A DNA stretch of 64,000 nucleotides from Plasmodium malariae (taxonomy: Eukaryota > Apicomplexa > Aconoidasida > Haemosporida > Plasmodiidae). The position numbers and the translations under genes are program-made. The notes beneath the pieces were generated by a model. The model was given only the letters and a program-made list of their open reading frames with translations. It was not told where the DNA came from and searched no databases. The number at the start of each line of letters is the position of its first letter. Position 1 is the stretch's first letter. The stretch is taken from assembly GCF_900090045.1 (NCBI RefSeq), contig NC_041776.1, forward strand, positions 744,001-808,000, in the 5' to 3' direction. Below, piece by piece: positions 11,601 to 20,675 of this stretch.

Positions 11601-12354
11601 TCTTGTTGTCATAAAATTTGTGCATCTTATTGTTTTTATATTCTCGGATAACATTATTTAAGTTGAAATTTTGAACTATACTATTGGTGCTGCATTTTTT
11701 GCTAGAAAAGTTATTATTACTAGAAGTACATAACCTTAAGCACATATTTTTATTTAAAACATCGCATGTATATTCATTTTCAGAATTATTTAAATGATAC
11801 TTGTTAATATCAAATTTCTCATTGTCATTTTTTGTCTCTTTCGACATAAGAATATATTCTTTATTTGAGGCCAAATGAATATGATTATTAATTTTTTCTT
11901 TTTTATCATAGGTTTCAGACATATATGATTTAACAACATAAAAAATGGAATATTTATTTTTGTTTTTCCCATTCTTATCTACAATATTTCGCGGTTCACC
12001 CGTTGTGTATTCATTTTTATTATTTTTATCATCTATATTAACGTTATTGGTTCCTTCTGATGGTTTTCCATTATCTTTACTTTTACATTTTTCATCGCAT
12101 GATACATAGTCCTTTTTTAGCTCATTCATTTTTTTTTGCGATTTAACCTTATAAGAGTTTATTAATGGGCATGAATTATATCCATCTTTATTTTTACAAT
12201 TTTTGTCTAAAAAATTAGACGCGCTTGTTTTAAGAACGCCATTATTACATGTTATTTTGTTTCTAGTGTTCCTTATAACGATTGAACTTCTTTCTTTCTT
12301 TTTTTCAGTATTCCTGCGTCTTAAGTTATAAAATTCTTTAATGTCTCTTCCCAT
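2683..12354 (-). CDS. giant ApiAP2-family DNA-binding protein, 3,223 aa, single exon
   Basis: Probable apicomplexan AP2 transcription factor acting in the nucleus. Two AP2-type domains lie close together at about residues 1755-1800 (core KSKYFSAQRFGHATAKKIAL) and 1845-1890 (core FRKFSTQRFGFDVAVCLSID). A third AP2-like segment is at about 2485-2530 (GKFQVKVFSADIYGAMTAQK). An AT-hook-like KKRGRKRKNP lies near 2590. A possible degenerate fourth beta-rich segment lies near 3103-3155. The rest is Asn/Lys/Ser-rich low complexity typical of Plasmodium, with a tandem 14-residue repeat at about 636-753 and imperfect repeats near 2300-2470. The start ATG has AACAAA before it and an in-frame TAA four codons upstream, so the N-terminus is well placed. 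Which ortholog it is cannot be read directly. Its size and paired AP2 domains recall P. falciparum PF3D7_0420300, a low-confidence suggestion. Confidence 0.93.
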   Translation of the reverse strand: MGRDIKEFYNLRRRNTEKKKERSSIVIRNTRNKITCNNGVLKTSASNFLDKNCKNKDGYNSCPLINSYKVKSQKKMNELKKDYVSCDEKCKSKDNGKPSEGTNNVNIDDKNNKNEYTTGEPRNIVDKNGKNKNKYSIFYVVKSYMSETYDKKEKINNHIHLASNKEYILMSKETKNDNEKFDINKYHLNNSENEYTCDVLNKNMCLRLCTSSNNNFSSKKCSTNSIVQNFNLNNVIREYKNNKMHKFYDNKNCNNKESDEYNYSVNENIINANLNAFGDDPYYIKKNSVSSMNNNKFNYMNNIYEHDEKMNEKYYNKTPVYMNKKNSIYHQFGKGIENLTNNLNSEQDDLPSAKNINTPNNLNILNEKTQIKRRNYISDENKTFYPKCCLNNFIDEKKKNLGMNFYHSKFINNKENFQLSNNTNYEDIRKKENRVIHNKNFNSKSHVQNTLYKYSHNDAQSKNNNVNGSSNGMNNGTNNSTNNRNNKIAEDTITPNSSGKPNNNDIKVNIPRSDLIKQASKNISCEYKFFNNVSMRIPYNNYEQEEKIGRGISNHSSSNNIYHENRYSDNYSNIHNIQKKSYSINHNCNRIYNGDDSYNDSNSDDEDNNDKDNSNGDDKNNSDANKDVRDGGKDSSDLDKDSIYGGKNNSDLDKDSIYGGKNNSDLDKDSIYGGKNNIDLDKDSIYGGKNNIDLDKDSIYGGKNNIDLDKDSIYGGKNNSDLDKDSIYGGKNNIDLDKDSIYGGKNNSDGDKDSSYGCKSSSGYDKRNSNYHNRSYYEGEHYRKNRTDERDYNEESVKQTMCYDERPLRNEVSNLYDEILNKHINSSDDIKNNFSSDEIEKKDHQNKCKEKNLYSSSNNITFPIHNLSNKNDVYHNWKKNNYHIFDSLNDIIHEVKKKSNLFLNNYKNKDITIENNVRKNKIYNNSFCSKNNINNLSTTLPPVYEDSNFKNSTNTTYVNSDVHEQQRASNHSATLRCASHSESRSNIYSPEKYNANFKCNMYRHNYSDDNSNRSSGNISGNIRGNSSRSSSGGSSCSRSDGSCGTSSNYNKKHNQIYSNSKYDDFHNEKNKNFVKCCSINNNNVKMQTIAPPSLHDINSNTNASNSIRILNSSDKSVKCNRKKTFEFVNHHPPYPNIIEENNFEENFIKNVQNKIDSNLILLIKNEVNNYNTIPFNDRSKVKDKYFVDNHNQDDNLTNNEICDSLNKINKTKILHHMIDQDRRPMSILENSFINSNINLKKEVPKWDMNMPISNGLSGKSNLFKNRNILHRNSIHSIEKGNNYHIKQSDSAPGNFNYNMISQKNYVQKGEDKRTLFIMGNGSTNHNSLKCTAHENNYILLEDDKDEVNNTNSNTYEQIGVFRNKMSKNVNTNLTKYYKEQNCYECIEDSISFNNENTSEKESSSSNIRCSNNFSCDKDIKLDTYNCLYGSTPNKQLNTNNKANVLCLKRSNKDHLYIDINVHNNDFSNTPNDAVTATFSTVAATSYVPNGINACSNVKEGNGNNNFKDSSNSSSNVKCGGNSNSGSGSKDSCCAASINNNKNCGNSYLTRSKSCYDIQCNYSEHSIDSIYDGRRNEIYEYDSVMGRKKLKKQKRPKLIQISRKKRKTKSLNDIKINYSLSESKLMPEKKRKKKCIKGKSAKSSNIINDIISNIVNNNDENNDLLPLTNETLDQSFQKTKEELHPSNDSNVNSNCELSVISESTPRAALTEHSGTKLGDCTKINNVSMMDYYRNYDSVQSIKGDILKNEKFPFIFYDSNIRNLVIYYKDDYTDAIKSKYFSAQRFGHATAKKIALNFLRSLGINPDHLENNNVFSYEKDAKSKLFNMTVGKVNINKDENSNVNYIYDKKKRNVIVSWINKNKGYTFRKFSTQRFGFDVAVCLSIDFYKNLGGLKEEEEIRNYIDRINSSFKNIRILTSKKKKLFKNKVAKGEDFLDICTSSYENIYDCNNSSFFFLNNVRFNIENMKNQSMFNGVTVTTYKFQKYTNLFYITNQFYQILESKLKNIQNAEVKINKICYYDFFLNRTFYFLYLKCLENVKSIICDENIQNFIKMYEQVKNVNNLSYQKVQDRIISNYTNNHKTNYFQIIDHYCDSEIHKNYSNRNVNYFISKIDYYRDDDILMKGYYTSDDATIYEILFLSNDYKNVLDDEFYFTDPISNVNHNKLTPMDNTHKRMTRTKKYKNRKNFQNYHFYYNNKRKNMFIDYDNTNEGENEMQDDKKIFMRNKKKMTKYKKRNKNVIKRKNILISKKIPIMSNRKGKSLYEEYTQGGYEEGTNEGECERMNEEDNEEANKEINIQHNERDNFQINEIGNVQNSQKDNIQINEIGNVQNSQKNNIQINEEDNKTNCREINICMKKEGNKEACKDNSTCIGEEHSRVSRRGAKRGAYKKIRKKIGKRFGKGTKKRVSKRINKEINRESNKGTYRGVNKRVYKRSSKGTNKMASKMTSKMENKVTSKMASKDLNNISFLRKKKFASTNKNINSLLMKGRKYILCYNYMGKFQVKVFSADIYGAMTAQKKSVAFLQQVKKELKSDGKILYSDNNNKTAFEITNSLMKSVLLNPLEQQSCSLNNGDSIILTDPINTIVKKKRGRKRKNPLVIVDQSYEKDLHCNQQIEDGYNNQRNWEQRYYSYKKEMEKARNASIQQYEANEMNAQNRSYKGHNDNYGIHISKQSSYLNSKINDSADDHIAHYIYESEHINKNESTNRVNNIQSTTLKASDGSFGESKIPDNCEQHDVDNLQNDLLCNTSCFQNKNSSTEDMYANTSFNGSFRNDLNENVYEAKDDKNISSNNVAETYYKINSFECTEEIVPKSYAKTYSFATEYEMNTTSVIREEKINSTIRSENEGEKEKKEFLNAKQNELNLVHVMNLDIHNGNSNNNSSNDKNSNGNYNDYGNCSGDDDSNGAARKDMNKLKGEKNIVEHVKKERINCPNSFNKLNPEQKIIKGYMTLRKEQGITPNVKRVYSLYDLYNKIINECDYTDFLSQGIIQKILKNKNERQNEDVLTHYHSKRLIIKNKKIENMKNDHIQNVKINKYKLINKEIERSCEYMGQGNLGNIMEVQNQRDTENKNNRKIMKFPSNQKGQGEKINKISTLYKTRNFYNDWSGLVKYYTSKGVVKIPKICVHKLARKKGYMKLTCIIYRGKGEFVSYFLERTNKKVNDKNIIKNENDDNTNANSFTPYKNNEKYIYTRFKSYKLGKTGSKEQNVQAHKKYFLREKQNNSI
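10100..10460 (-). repeat. 42-bp coding tandem repeat in the ApiAP2 gene
   Basis: Eight nearly identical 42-bp units encode KDSIYGGKNN[S/I]DLD, flanked by degenerate units on both sides (KDSSDLD-type and KDSSYGCKSS-type). The only recurrent change is Ser/Ile, caused by one base. Near identity at DNA level shows recent expansion or homogenisation. The tract is in frame and preserves the reading frame whatever the copy number. Confidence 0.95.
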
Positions 12355-12362
12355 TTTGTTCT

Positions 12363-12597
12363 GTTACAACTTGGCTTGTTTCGTTATGTTACAACTTCGT
12401 TCGTTCAGTTCTGTTACAACTTGGCTTGTTTCGTTATGTTACAACTTCGTTCGTTCAGTTCTGTTACAACTTGGCTTGTTTCGTTATGTTACAACTTCAC
12501 TTGTTTAATTCTGTTACAACTTCACTTGTTTAATTCTGTTACAACTTCACTTGTTTAATTCTGTTACAACTTCACTTGTTTAATTCTGTTACTGGTC
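12363..12597. repeat. 25-bp minisatellite directly upstream of the ApiAP2 start codon
   Basis: Nine units of exactly 25 bp begin with GTTACAACTT at 12363, 12388, 12413, 12438, 12463, 12488, 12513, 12538 and 12563, with a partial tenth at 12588. On the plus strand the first six alternate between a TTGGCTTG type and a TTCGTTCG type (the sixth is TTCACTTG), and the last three are the TTCACTTG type. The array starts 8 bp upstream of the ATG, so it probably lies in the 5' UTR or core promoter of the ApiAP2 gene. The gene's frame is closed by a stop before it, so it is not coding. Confidence 0.95.
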
Positions 12598-14484
12598 CTC
12601 TTAATTTGCTTCTTTAGTATTGCTTATTATGTTTCCTTTATATATTTTGTGGGCATTAAACTGTATATTTTCGTGTAACAATATAGAATATTTCCTCGTG
12701 AAAAAGAAAAAAATGGTGTTATATATGCACTCATTCATATCCTTAAAATTTTAAACACATAATTAAAAAGTGTTCACAATTTCATTCAGTTTTGAAGTAC
12801 TTGATTGATTAGTACAAGATATTACTATATGTATATTACATGTGTATATATATATATGCTAAAAATGAACGAAGGGGGAAATAGGGAAATGTTAAAAAGA
12901 AAAAAATAAACACATGTTATAAGGTTACAACAAAAATAATTTATTCGTGAAAATTTGGAAATCGATATTTCACTTGTACATTTGAAAATCTTTTTGCAAC
13001 TTATAATTTCAAATGTACAAATATATATATATGTACACATATTGTATATGTATACTCCTTTAAAGTTATAATTTTATAAAAATGATTTTGTGTAAAAAAA
13101 AAAATAAAATTTACAATAGCAAAAAAACGAAAATAAAATACTCCAATACGTATATATACATACGTAATAAATATATATGTATGTACATACATTTACGTAA
13201 AATTACAATCCGTTTTTACTGATATGCTTTGTTATTAAAGCATTTATACAGTACTTAAAAATGAGATAATCTCATATGCTCAGCTTTACACTTTGACATT
13301 ATGTATTAAAAAAAAAAAAATTTTACGTTAAAATAAAAATTGTGTAAAAAATGATTTGAGTAAATTTCTTTTCCTCTTAAAATTTTTTCGTTAGTTTTTC
13401 TTAACAACCTTTTTTTGATTAAAAAGAATTAAACAAAACACCCCATTTAAAAAATAAAATTAAATAAATCATAATAATTTATCATGTAATATAACACAAT
13501 ATAAACACAATGTAGTATAGTGTTATAAAATAAATAGGAAAAAAATTAAAAATGTGAAATAAAAAAAGTTAAATGAAAGAATGAAAGTCAAACATTTTTT
13601 ATTTTTATTTCTTCATGTTACTTGTTCTTTTCTCTAACACAAGTAATTTTCTTTTGATGTAAGCAATAAAAAAAAAAAAAAAAAAATTTGATGTGTAATA
13701 CTTCAGTTCATACATTAAGAGTGGTTTTATTATCTTCATTAAAAATGACGAATCTATATGTATATAAATAAAAGTTTCATGAATGACAAAATTGTGTGTC
13801 AAGTTACTAATTGGTAAAAACATGCAAAAGGAATTATAAAAAATGAATAAAAATGAATAAATAAGGAATGAAAAGGGAAAATAGTGTCATGATAACAAAA
13901 GTGTAGTAATGTTTCCATTAAGTTCCCCTTTTTAAATATAACAGTTGTGTAATATAAATAACTAAATATTGGTAAACAAATACGTGTATGTATACACCCA
14001 TGTTCACACATATACATTCACATATACTTGTATATATATATATATATGCTCAGATGTACTGATATATAGAAATAAATTATATGTAAGGTCTTACATGTGC
14101 TACGACAGTTAAAAAGGGAAACAAAATAAATGTGACAAATTTTATTAACTTCTGAAGTAGTAAAACATGTATGTGACACGTAAAAAACAAAGGAAAAGTC
14201 TCAAAAAAGTTTTACAAAAAACACAGATATACATGTATAGGTATGTGTATGTTTATATGTGCATACATATATATATACATATGAATAATGGGAGAATAAA
14301 CTAATAAAGTTTTTTAATGAAAGTTCTTTTTTTTTTTTTTTTTTTAATACCATCTGTGCCATGAACTAATAGTTACATTTTAAAATTTTACATTTAATTT
14401 AAAACAAAAAAAAAAAAAAATATTACACCATTAATTTTTTTAATTATAAAACTAATTTAATTTGAACAAAGACACAAAATTGCA
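12598..14484. other. divergent upstream region of the ApiAP2 gene
   Basis: About 1.9 kb of AT-rich sequence with poly-A/T runs (near 13307, 13668, 14330 and 14406) and (AT)n tracts (near 12847, 13021 and 14034). It would hold the ApiAP2 promoter and that of any gene starting at 14485. No gene or known motif could be supported. Confidence 0.5.
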
Positions 14485-15647
14485 ATGGAAAAGGTCGATT
14501 ACCTGTTTGAGGTTAAACTTTTTTGCCTGTACTCTTCAACTTTTATGGTAATTGCTACATTTTGTGTATTTACATAAGCTAAGCATATGATATGAACTTT
14601 TTTATTTCGAAATAAGTTTTATGGGAAGTATTTCACTGTATAAATACAATTAGTAAGTAAAAAAAAAAAAAAAAAAGAATAAGACATAATACATTTCCTA
14701 TAAGTTTTATATACATATGTAAAATATTATGGAAATTTACAATTTACATTTATTATTTGATGATATACGGTAAAAGTAGTTTTACATGCATTCTTAAATG
14801 CCTATTTGAAGTTATAAAAAGTATATGACGTGAAAAATAGTAGTTTTATTAATATTTTCAAAATGAACACTTCAACTTTTTGATATTTTTAGATTTAATA
14901 TATGAGCTTATATATATATTTTTTATTGGGTTTTTTGTTAAATATATATCAATAAGATATTGCTAAAAAAAGGATATGCTGATAACATTATATATTTAAA
15001 AACACCTCAAGTTCAGCTATTTTGCGTATTTGAAATAATAATGAATTAAGTTTTTTTAAAATTATAAAAATGCTTTTTAAGCTTAAGGCAAATTCAAGAA
15101 GGGCTGTAAAAATTGGGATGATGTGGAAAATTTGTACGTGCAAAAATATCCTACATAAATATAGATTCGGTCAAGGATATGTACATATATATATAAGCAT
15201 AATACATACATATTCATATACAAATATACATACACACAAGCACATAAGTATATATATACAAAATTTACATTTAAAAAATATTGCATTTTAAGACCTTATA
15301 ATAGTATCCAAATGAAATTTGATAGTGATAGATTTATATGTAGCATGCCCTGTAAGCATTTAAAACGCATAATTGTCTTAAGCTAAAATGCCCTAATTAT
15401 TGTTGATTTAGTGCTATATAATATATATACGTAAACTTACATTTATACATATATGTATATATACAACATATACTAATATGATAATTATTATATAAAAAAA
15501 AAAAAAAAGTGAAAAGGATGACAATTTTGTGCGTGAGTAATTTATACATAAATTTTACAGAAAAAATGGAAATTCAAAAATATAACTTTCAAGATATTAA
15601 AAACTATCACAAAAGATCAGGAAAATATTACAAAATTATTCCTATAA
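14485..15647 (+). CDS. possible small spliced gene, about 82 aa, unidentified
   Basis: A tentative model. Exon 1 (14485-14547, 21 codons, starts MEKVDYLFEVKLF) ends at a GTAATT donor. Exon 2 (15082-15180) opens after TTTTTAAG and encodes NSRRAVKIGMMWKICTCKNI, more balanced in composition than its surroundings, and ends at GTACAT. A last exon from 15561, after TTTTACAG, is open in two frames. One, in phase with exon 2, stops at 15647. The other would need a weaker GTCAAG donor in exon 2 and runs into a long poly-T. The family is not recognised. The ends of exons 2 and 3 are uncertain, and chance open frames are possible. Confidence 0.35.
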
Positions 15648-15691
15648 TACCTACTATTTTTTTTTTTTTTTTTTATTACATTTTTTTTTAG

Positions 15692-16225
15692 TGTTATTAT
15701 AACGGCAAAATATTTTTTTAACCCCACCAGCAATTACGCCTCAAAGGAAATATGCATATTTTTCCCATTTTCTCCTGAAAAATATATTATTTTTAATAAA
15801 AAAGTATTTCTGGCAGTACAGAATAATATTTTTTTTCGTGTACAATTACTAACATGTAACATTTATGGGACCATAGGATAGTAGAAAGTAAATTATATAA
15901 TATCTGTTGATGGTTTCGCTTGTAAATTAAATTTATTCAATTCAGTTATGAAAGTAACTCTACTATTGAAAAAGAATCCTTATTCTTCTCTAAAACAATA
16001 TTTCACCATACTCGAAAAAAATTTATATAAATAATGAATTCATGTATGTAAAAAGGAATGAATTTTTTAAAAATGTAAATTATAATAAAGGTATGTATAA
16101 GTATACATACACATATATGTATATATATATATATATAAGTATACGTATCTGTAGGGAAAGAAGTGAAATCTTTATTATATGAATAAAAGGGGAAGATAAA
16201 ACTGAAGGAACTTAATACTAATTAA
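15692..16225. other. intergenic, nothing recognised
   Basis: AT-rich spacer before tRNA-Val with an (AT)n tract at about 16115-16138. No open frame or motif of note is seen. Confidence 0.5.
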
Positions 16226-16298
16226 GCGGGCATGGTCTAGTGGCTATGACGCCTGCTTTACACGCAGGAGATCCCGAGTTCGATCCTCGGTGTCCGTA
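16226..16298 (+). tRNA. tRNA-Val, anticodon UAC
   Basis: A cloverleaf folds by eye. The 7-bp acceptor stem pairs GCGGGCA with TGTCCGT, including two G-U pairs. The anticodon stem is CCTGC/GCAGG around the loop TTTACAC, giving anticodon UAC (Val). The T arm contains the usual GTTCGATCC around CCGAG/CTCGG. No intron is seen. The discriminator base is A and a run of six T follows, a suitable RNA polymerase III terminator. CCA is not encoded, as usual for eukaryotes. Confidence 0.97.
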
Positions 16299-16904
16299 AC
16301 TTTTTTGTTTCTATTTTTTATTATAACAATAGTGCTGACATTTATAATTAAATATTTGAAGTTTAATTATTTTTTATACTTTAAAAGAAAGCAAAATTGT
16401 TATAACATTATGCACTTCTATTAATATATGAAAAAAAGGTTATAAAACCAAAAATTAAAAATGGTTTAAAGGTAGAATTATTTTTTTTTTATTTGTTTTA
16501 ACTTCATAATTCTTTAATAATTTATAAAAAAAAATCATGGTACTTACATTTAGCATTTTTTTTTATATTTTATAATAAAAATTTCGTTAAATATTGGACA
16601 AAGCAAGATTTATAATTTTTAAAACATTTACTTAAAATAGTATATTATAAATATATACATATATTCATATATATGTATAATTTTATGGTTTGAATTAAAA
16701 ATGTTCAAATATTTACAAAGCATATGAAATATGGACTTTTTAAAATTAGAATAAGTTTTATGTAAAAATGAATTTCCTTGCGTAGTGATAGCAAGATCTA
16801 TCTAAATATTTCCTTTTATGTACCTGATTAAAACAGTGTACATACAATAGTATATCGTATATACATAAATACAAAATAATTCTTATCAATTGTGAAGGTT
16901 AAAG

Positions 16905-16941
<37 letters not shown>

Positions 16942-17354
16942 TTTTTGGAATACGTTAGCATGTGCTTAAAATTATAATTTAAAATGTTAATTGAAGAGTT
17001 ACACATTTGAGAAAAAGGTTATTTAAAAAAAATAAACATATTTAGTATCAAAAAAAAATCTCTACTATTACAACTGAATATTAAAAATAAATATCTTTAA
17101 TTTTAATATGTTTATATAAATGGAGAAATTATTTTCATTTTCACACAACTCTTGGCTTAACTAAAATTTGTATATAATATATTTTTTATGTAAAAATTAA
17201 AATTTTTTTACTATTTATATATTATTATTTTTGTAAATATTATTTTTGTAAATTTTCGAATTTTTAAATTTTACCTAACATAAATATAATTATATGTATT
17301 CTTTTTTTATTTTAAATAAATAGTTTTTTTATTTGTTTATTTTGAAAGAAAAAT
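16299..17354. other. spacer between the two tRNA genes
   Basis: About 1 kb of AT-rich sequence with an (AT)n microsatellite at about 16909-16938. No protein-coding or RNA feature is seen. Confidence 0.5.
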
Positions 17355-17426
17355 AGCCACCTGGGAGGATCGAACTCCCGACCTTTGGTTTACAAGACCA
17401 ACGCACTGCCACTGTGCTAAGGTGGC
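17355..17426 (-). tRNA. tRNA-Thr, anticodon UGU
   Basis: On the minus strand the 5' end GCCACCT pairs with AGGTGGC. The anticodon stem TTGGT/ACCAA holds the loop CTTGTAA, giving UGU (Thr). The T arm is GGGAG-TTCGATC-CTCCC. There is no intron. A T-rich run on the minus strand follows the 3' end and can serve as a polymerase III terminator. Its 5' end takes part in an unusual inverted repeat described separately. Confidence 0.97.
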
Positions 17427-17454
17427 AATAGTATGTTTTTATATTGCCACCTTA
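17418..17454. repeat. 13-bp perfect inverted repeat overlapping the tRNA-Thr 5' end
   Basis: The left arm 17418-17430 (TAAGGTGGCAATA) and right arm 17442-17454 (TATTGCCACCTTA) are exact inverted copies around an 11-bp loop. Nine of the 13 bases of the left arm are the first nine bases of tRNA-Thr, so the leader carries a reversed copy of the acceptor strand. In a precursor transcript the arms could pair and compete with the acceptor stem. Confidence 0.9.
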
Positions 17455-20369
17455 AAATTGTAAGTTTAAGTTTTGTACAATAATTTTTAATATTTATTCA
17501 CATAAGAATAAAATGTTATACCATTTTTTCATCTCCCCATTTTTAATTTTTATTTTATTTTTTTCCCTTTTTTCCAAAAGATATTTTAAAGAAATATCCC
17601 ATTTTTATATTAATTTTTAAGTAATTAAAATTAAGAAAATATAATAATAAATGACAGTGAATTTTTTTTAAAAAATAATTTGAGTAAAGATTGTCCTGCA
17701 TTCTTTATGCAGCTTTTCACAAATCACAGTTACAGTTCGTATATTTTATAAAGAAAAATATTCTCTCTATTTTTGTTTTAATAAAAATATGATTTTTTCT
17801 TAAAGATTAAAAAGTGCAGTGCTGTTTTTATTAGTCATATTCTAAAGAAAACACTCTCTTCATTTTATACTAAATTTACATAAGCCTCCTTAATTCTTGT
17901 TAAACACTAAGTATCTTGAGCAAGTAAATATGATTACATGTAATACATATATATATACCCATGTACGATCGCTTTAGTGATAGTAATGTTTAAATAAATT
18001 CTCTCTTTCAAACTCTTTTATTCTAAGCTATTTAATGTTAACTGTACGAGAAAAAAAAATTTTCGTATGATATACGTTATTCGCAAAAAAGCTAAGCTGA
18101 AAATTTTAAAAAATTTTATTGAATTCCTTTTTTAAGATCCTTTTTTAGTGCTTAAAAAAGTAAAAAAAATAAAGTCATAGAAACGGAAAAACAAAAAAGA
18201 GAAGGATGAAAAGGATAAAAAAGAGAAGAATTGTACTATGTTAATATTGCACTTAGAAATTATATGAATAGGTAATTAATTGTTTTTCTAAATTTATAAC
18301 AATTTTATAAGGCCTTTTTAAAAAGTCTTTGCAATTTTTTCTTTTTTTTCTCAACCTTAAAATTAATTTTATGCTATTTTTATCATATAACTATTATGGA
18401 AGGAAATGGTCTTTCAACATTTAGCCCAACCAAAAATTTTGCTTCAGTTTTTTCTTATTTTTTTATAATAAGAAACTGTTGCATATTTTGTTTGTTCTAT
18501 TATGTATAGTTTTAGTGTGAATTCGTTTGCAGATATATCAATCCTCCTTTAGTGAATATAAATCAGCTAAATGGTTTTCAAAAGATACGCTAAATTAATT
18601 TGCACATTTCACAATTTTTTAAATGCTTAGTTTATTTTGCACTACGTATTTTACCGTTTAGGAACTAAGTAATTTCAGAACTGTAAAAGAGAGTATTACT
18701 TTATTTAAAACTGCGCGGTTTACTATATTTTGTACTTTTGCGTGATTTACTTAATAAAGCATTAAAGATGTTTGCTTTAATTCGTGTATTTTTGTACTAC
18801 TGTTTACTCAATAAGTAGTGATGGGCATTTTTTATAATTTTTTTTATTTAATAATAAAAAATATATGACATGAATAATGACTATACATGATATGTCGAAG
18901 TGTAGGAAGGGCATAACTTTTCTGAAAGTAAATATAAAGTAATTATACATTGCCGAAGAGTGTGCTTATATTATAATGATATAATTATGCATATGTTACT
19001 GTGTATTAAGTTTGTTGTATATAATACTTAACTGCTTTATAAATATAAGAACTCAAATGTTACATATGTTTATAAGTACGTATACATATGAATGGTTCGA
19101 AGCGTAGATTTGTTTGGTTGCAAAAATTTTTATATACTCCTAAAATAATATATAATTTAGAAGTAATAAAGATAAAAAAGAAATTAAAAAGACATAAAAA
19201 AAGGGTATGGTAAGTACTGTTTAATAGATTAAAAAATAAAATTAAAAAGAACCACAAAAAAAGTTCTTTATAAAAGTTTTTTTCAATTTTTTGCTCTCAC
19301 AATTGTTCTATATATATATATTTAAATATAAAGTAAGAAAGTCTATTTTTTTATTAATAATCATTTTAACCTACTATTATAACATAATGTACAGATAGAA
19401 ATAAATACTATCAAGCAGATTTTTTATTAAATACTTTTTTTTTTTTCATGCTTGGCCATGCTACAACTTTTTTTATTATTGTTGTTCTGAGTTGTATGTA
19501 ATATTTGTGTTTACCATATTAGAACCTATTTTTTATTATTTTTAAATAATAAAATATTATATTTAAAAAGTCCTCCCAATATATTACCATTTTGTTATAA
19601 ATGTGTTTTCATCATTTTGATGAAACACCCTATTTTGAATTTTTGTTTTTTTGTTTTTCTTTATATATACCATATCTTATTAATTTAAATAAACTGCACA
19701 AAGGATGCAACAGACGAACGAAAAAATTTAATATGTTTGAAAATATAACTTATATAAATATACTAAAATTTTACAAAAGTACAGAAAATTTTTATTCTGT
19801 TATTTATTTTTGTTTATTTATTTTCTTATATTTTATTTACTATTTTTTTTTCAGTAAGCATATATAATTCTTCCATCACTTGCGTGGTTTCTGCTTTTTT
19901 TTAATTTGTTATGAAACACGAAAAAGTTAAAGTTTTAAAAATTTAATTTTTCGTATAGCAGTTGATATTTGGCACTGTATATAGTTGTTATTTATTTAGA
20001 ATAATTTTATATTTTATAGTTTTTTTTATAATAGATTGTACATTTTTTAATTTAAAAACACATTTAAAAAGCAGCCTCCACCTAATGAAGCTGATATGAA
20101 GTTATTATTATAAAATGACACAGCACACTTTTTCATTTTTTTAGCTTATTTGGTAATTTTTTTTTTTTTATAGTATTGTTTTTTTTATGTAAAATTATAA
20201 TTATCATTTGATTATTATCTGTAAATTTTGTAAATATATTTGATAACTTCGAAAAAGTAACTAATGCAAAACTGTGAAAACGTATATATTTTATAATTAT
20301 ATACGAAAAAAAAAAAAAATAATAATTTGGTGCATTTTTTTGTAAAAATAAAATATACTTTCATGAAGA
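17427..20369. other. long AT-rich intergenic region
   Basis: Nearly 3 kb with poly-A/T runs. Apart from the inverted repeat beside tRNA-Thr, no RNA gene or convincing exon is seen. An 88-codon Phe/Tyr/Ile-rich frame at 19601-19867 is judged to be chance. Confidence 0.5.
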
Positions 20370-20675
20370 ATGGAATTAGATGATATAAATGGTAGGTTTC
20401 TAAAAGATAAACAATTTTTTCAAAATGGAAAGCAGATCAAAGTAAAAGATAACAAAATGGTGGACATTCCTAATACATCTTTATACAGTAACTATAATAT
20501 GGTACAGGAGGAAAAAAGTAATTTGTTTTTAAGTGAACAAAATATTTTAAATTCAGATAGAAAAGATATAGAATTAAAGAGTAGAATGAGAAATAATACG
20601 TACATGGAAGGCAGATTTTACATCTTTTTAGTTCTTTTTATTTCTTTCTATGCCCTTTTAGTAGTAAGGGATTAG
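20370..20675 (+). CDS. possible small tail-anchored membrane protein, 101 aa
   Basis: An ATG-initiated frame encodes a hydrophilic, charged N-terminal 80 residues (starts MELDDINGRFLKDKQF) and a single C-terminal hydrophobic segment (about 83-98, FYIFLVLFISFYALLV) followed by RD and a stop. This is the layout of a tail-anchored protein such as a SNARE or SNARE-like factor, but no SNARE core pattern could be confirmed. Composition (Asp, Gln, Ser, Met, Asn) is more protein-like than the surrounding chance frames. A GTAAGG immediately after LLV could be a splice donor to a small last exon, so the C-terminus is uncertain. Function unknown. Confidence 0.45.
   Translation: MELDDINGRFLKDKQFFQNGKQIKVKDNKMVDIPNTSLYSNYNMVQEEKSNLFLSEQNILNSDRKDIELKSRMRNNTYMEGRFYIFLVLFISFYALLVVRD

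Noticed and set aside
19601..19867. 88-codon Phe/Tyr/Ile-rich frame
   Set aside because: Composition matches chance translation of AT-rich DNA, with no splice partners.
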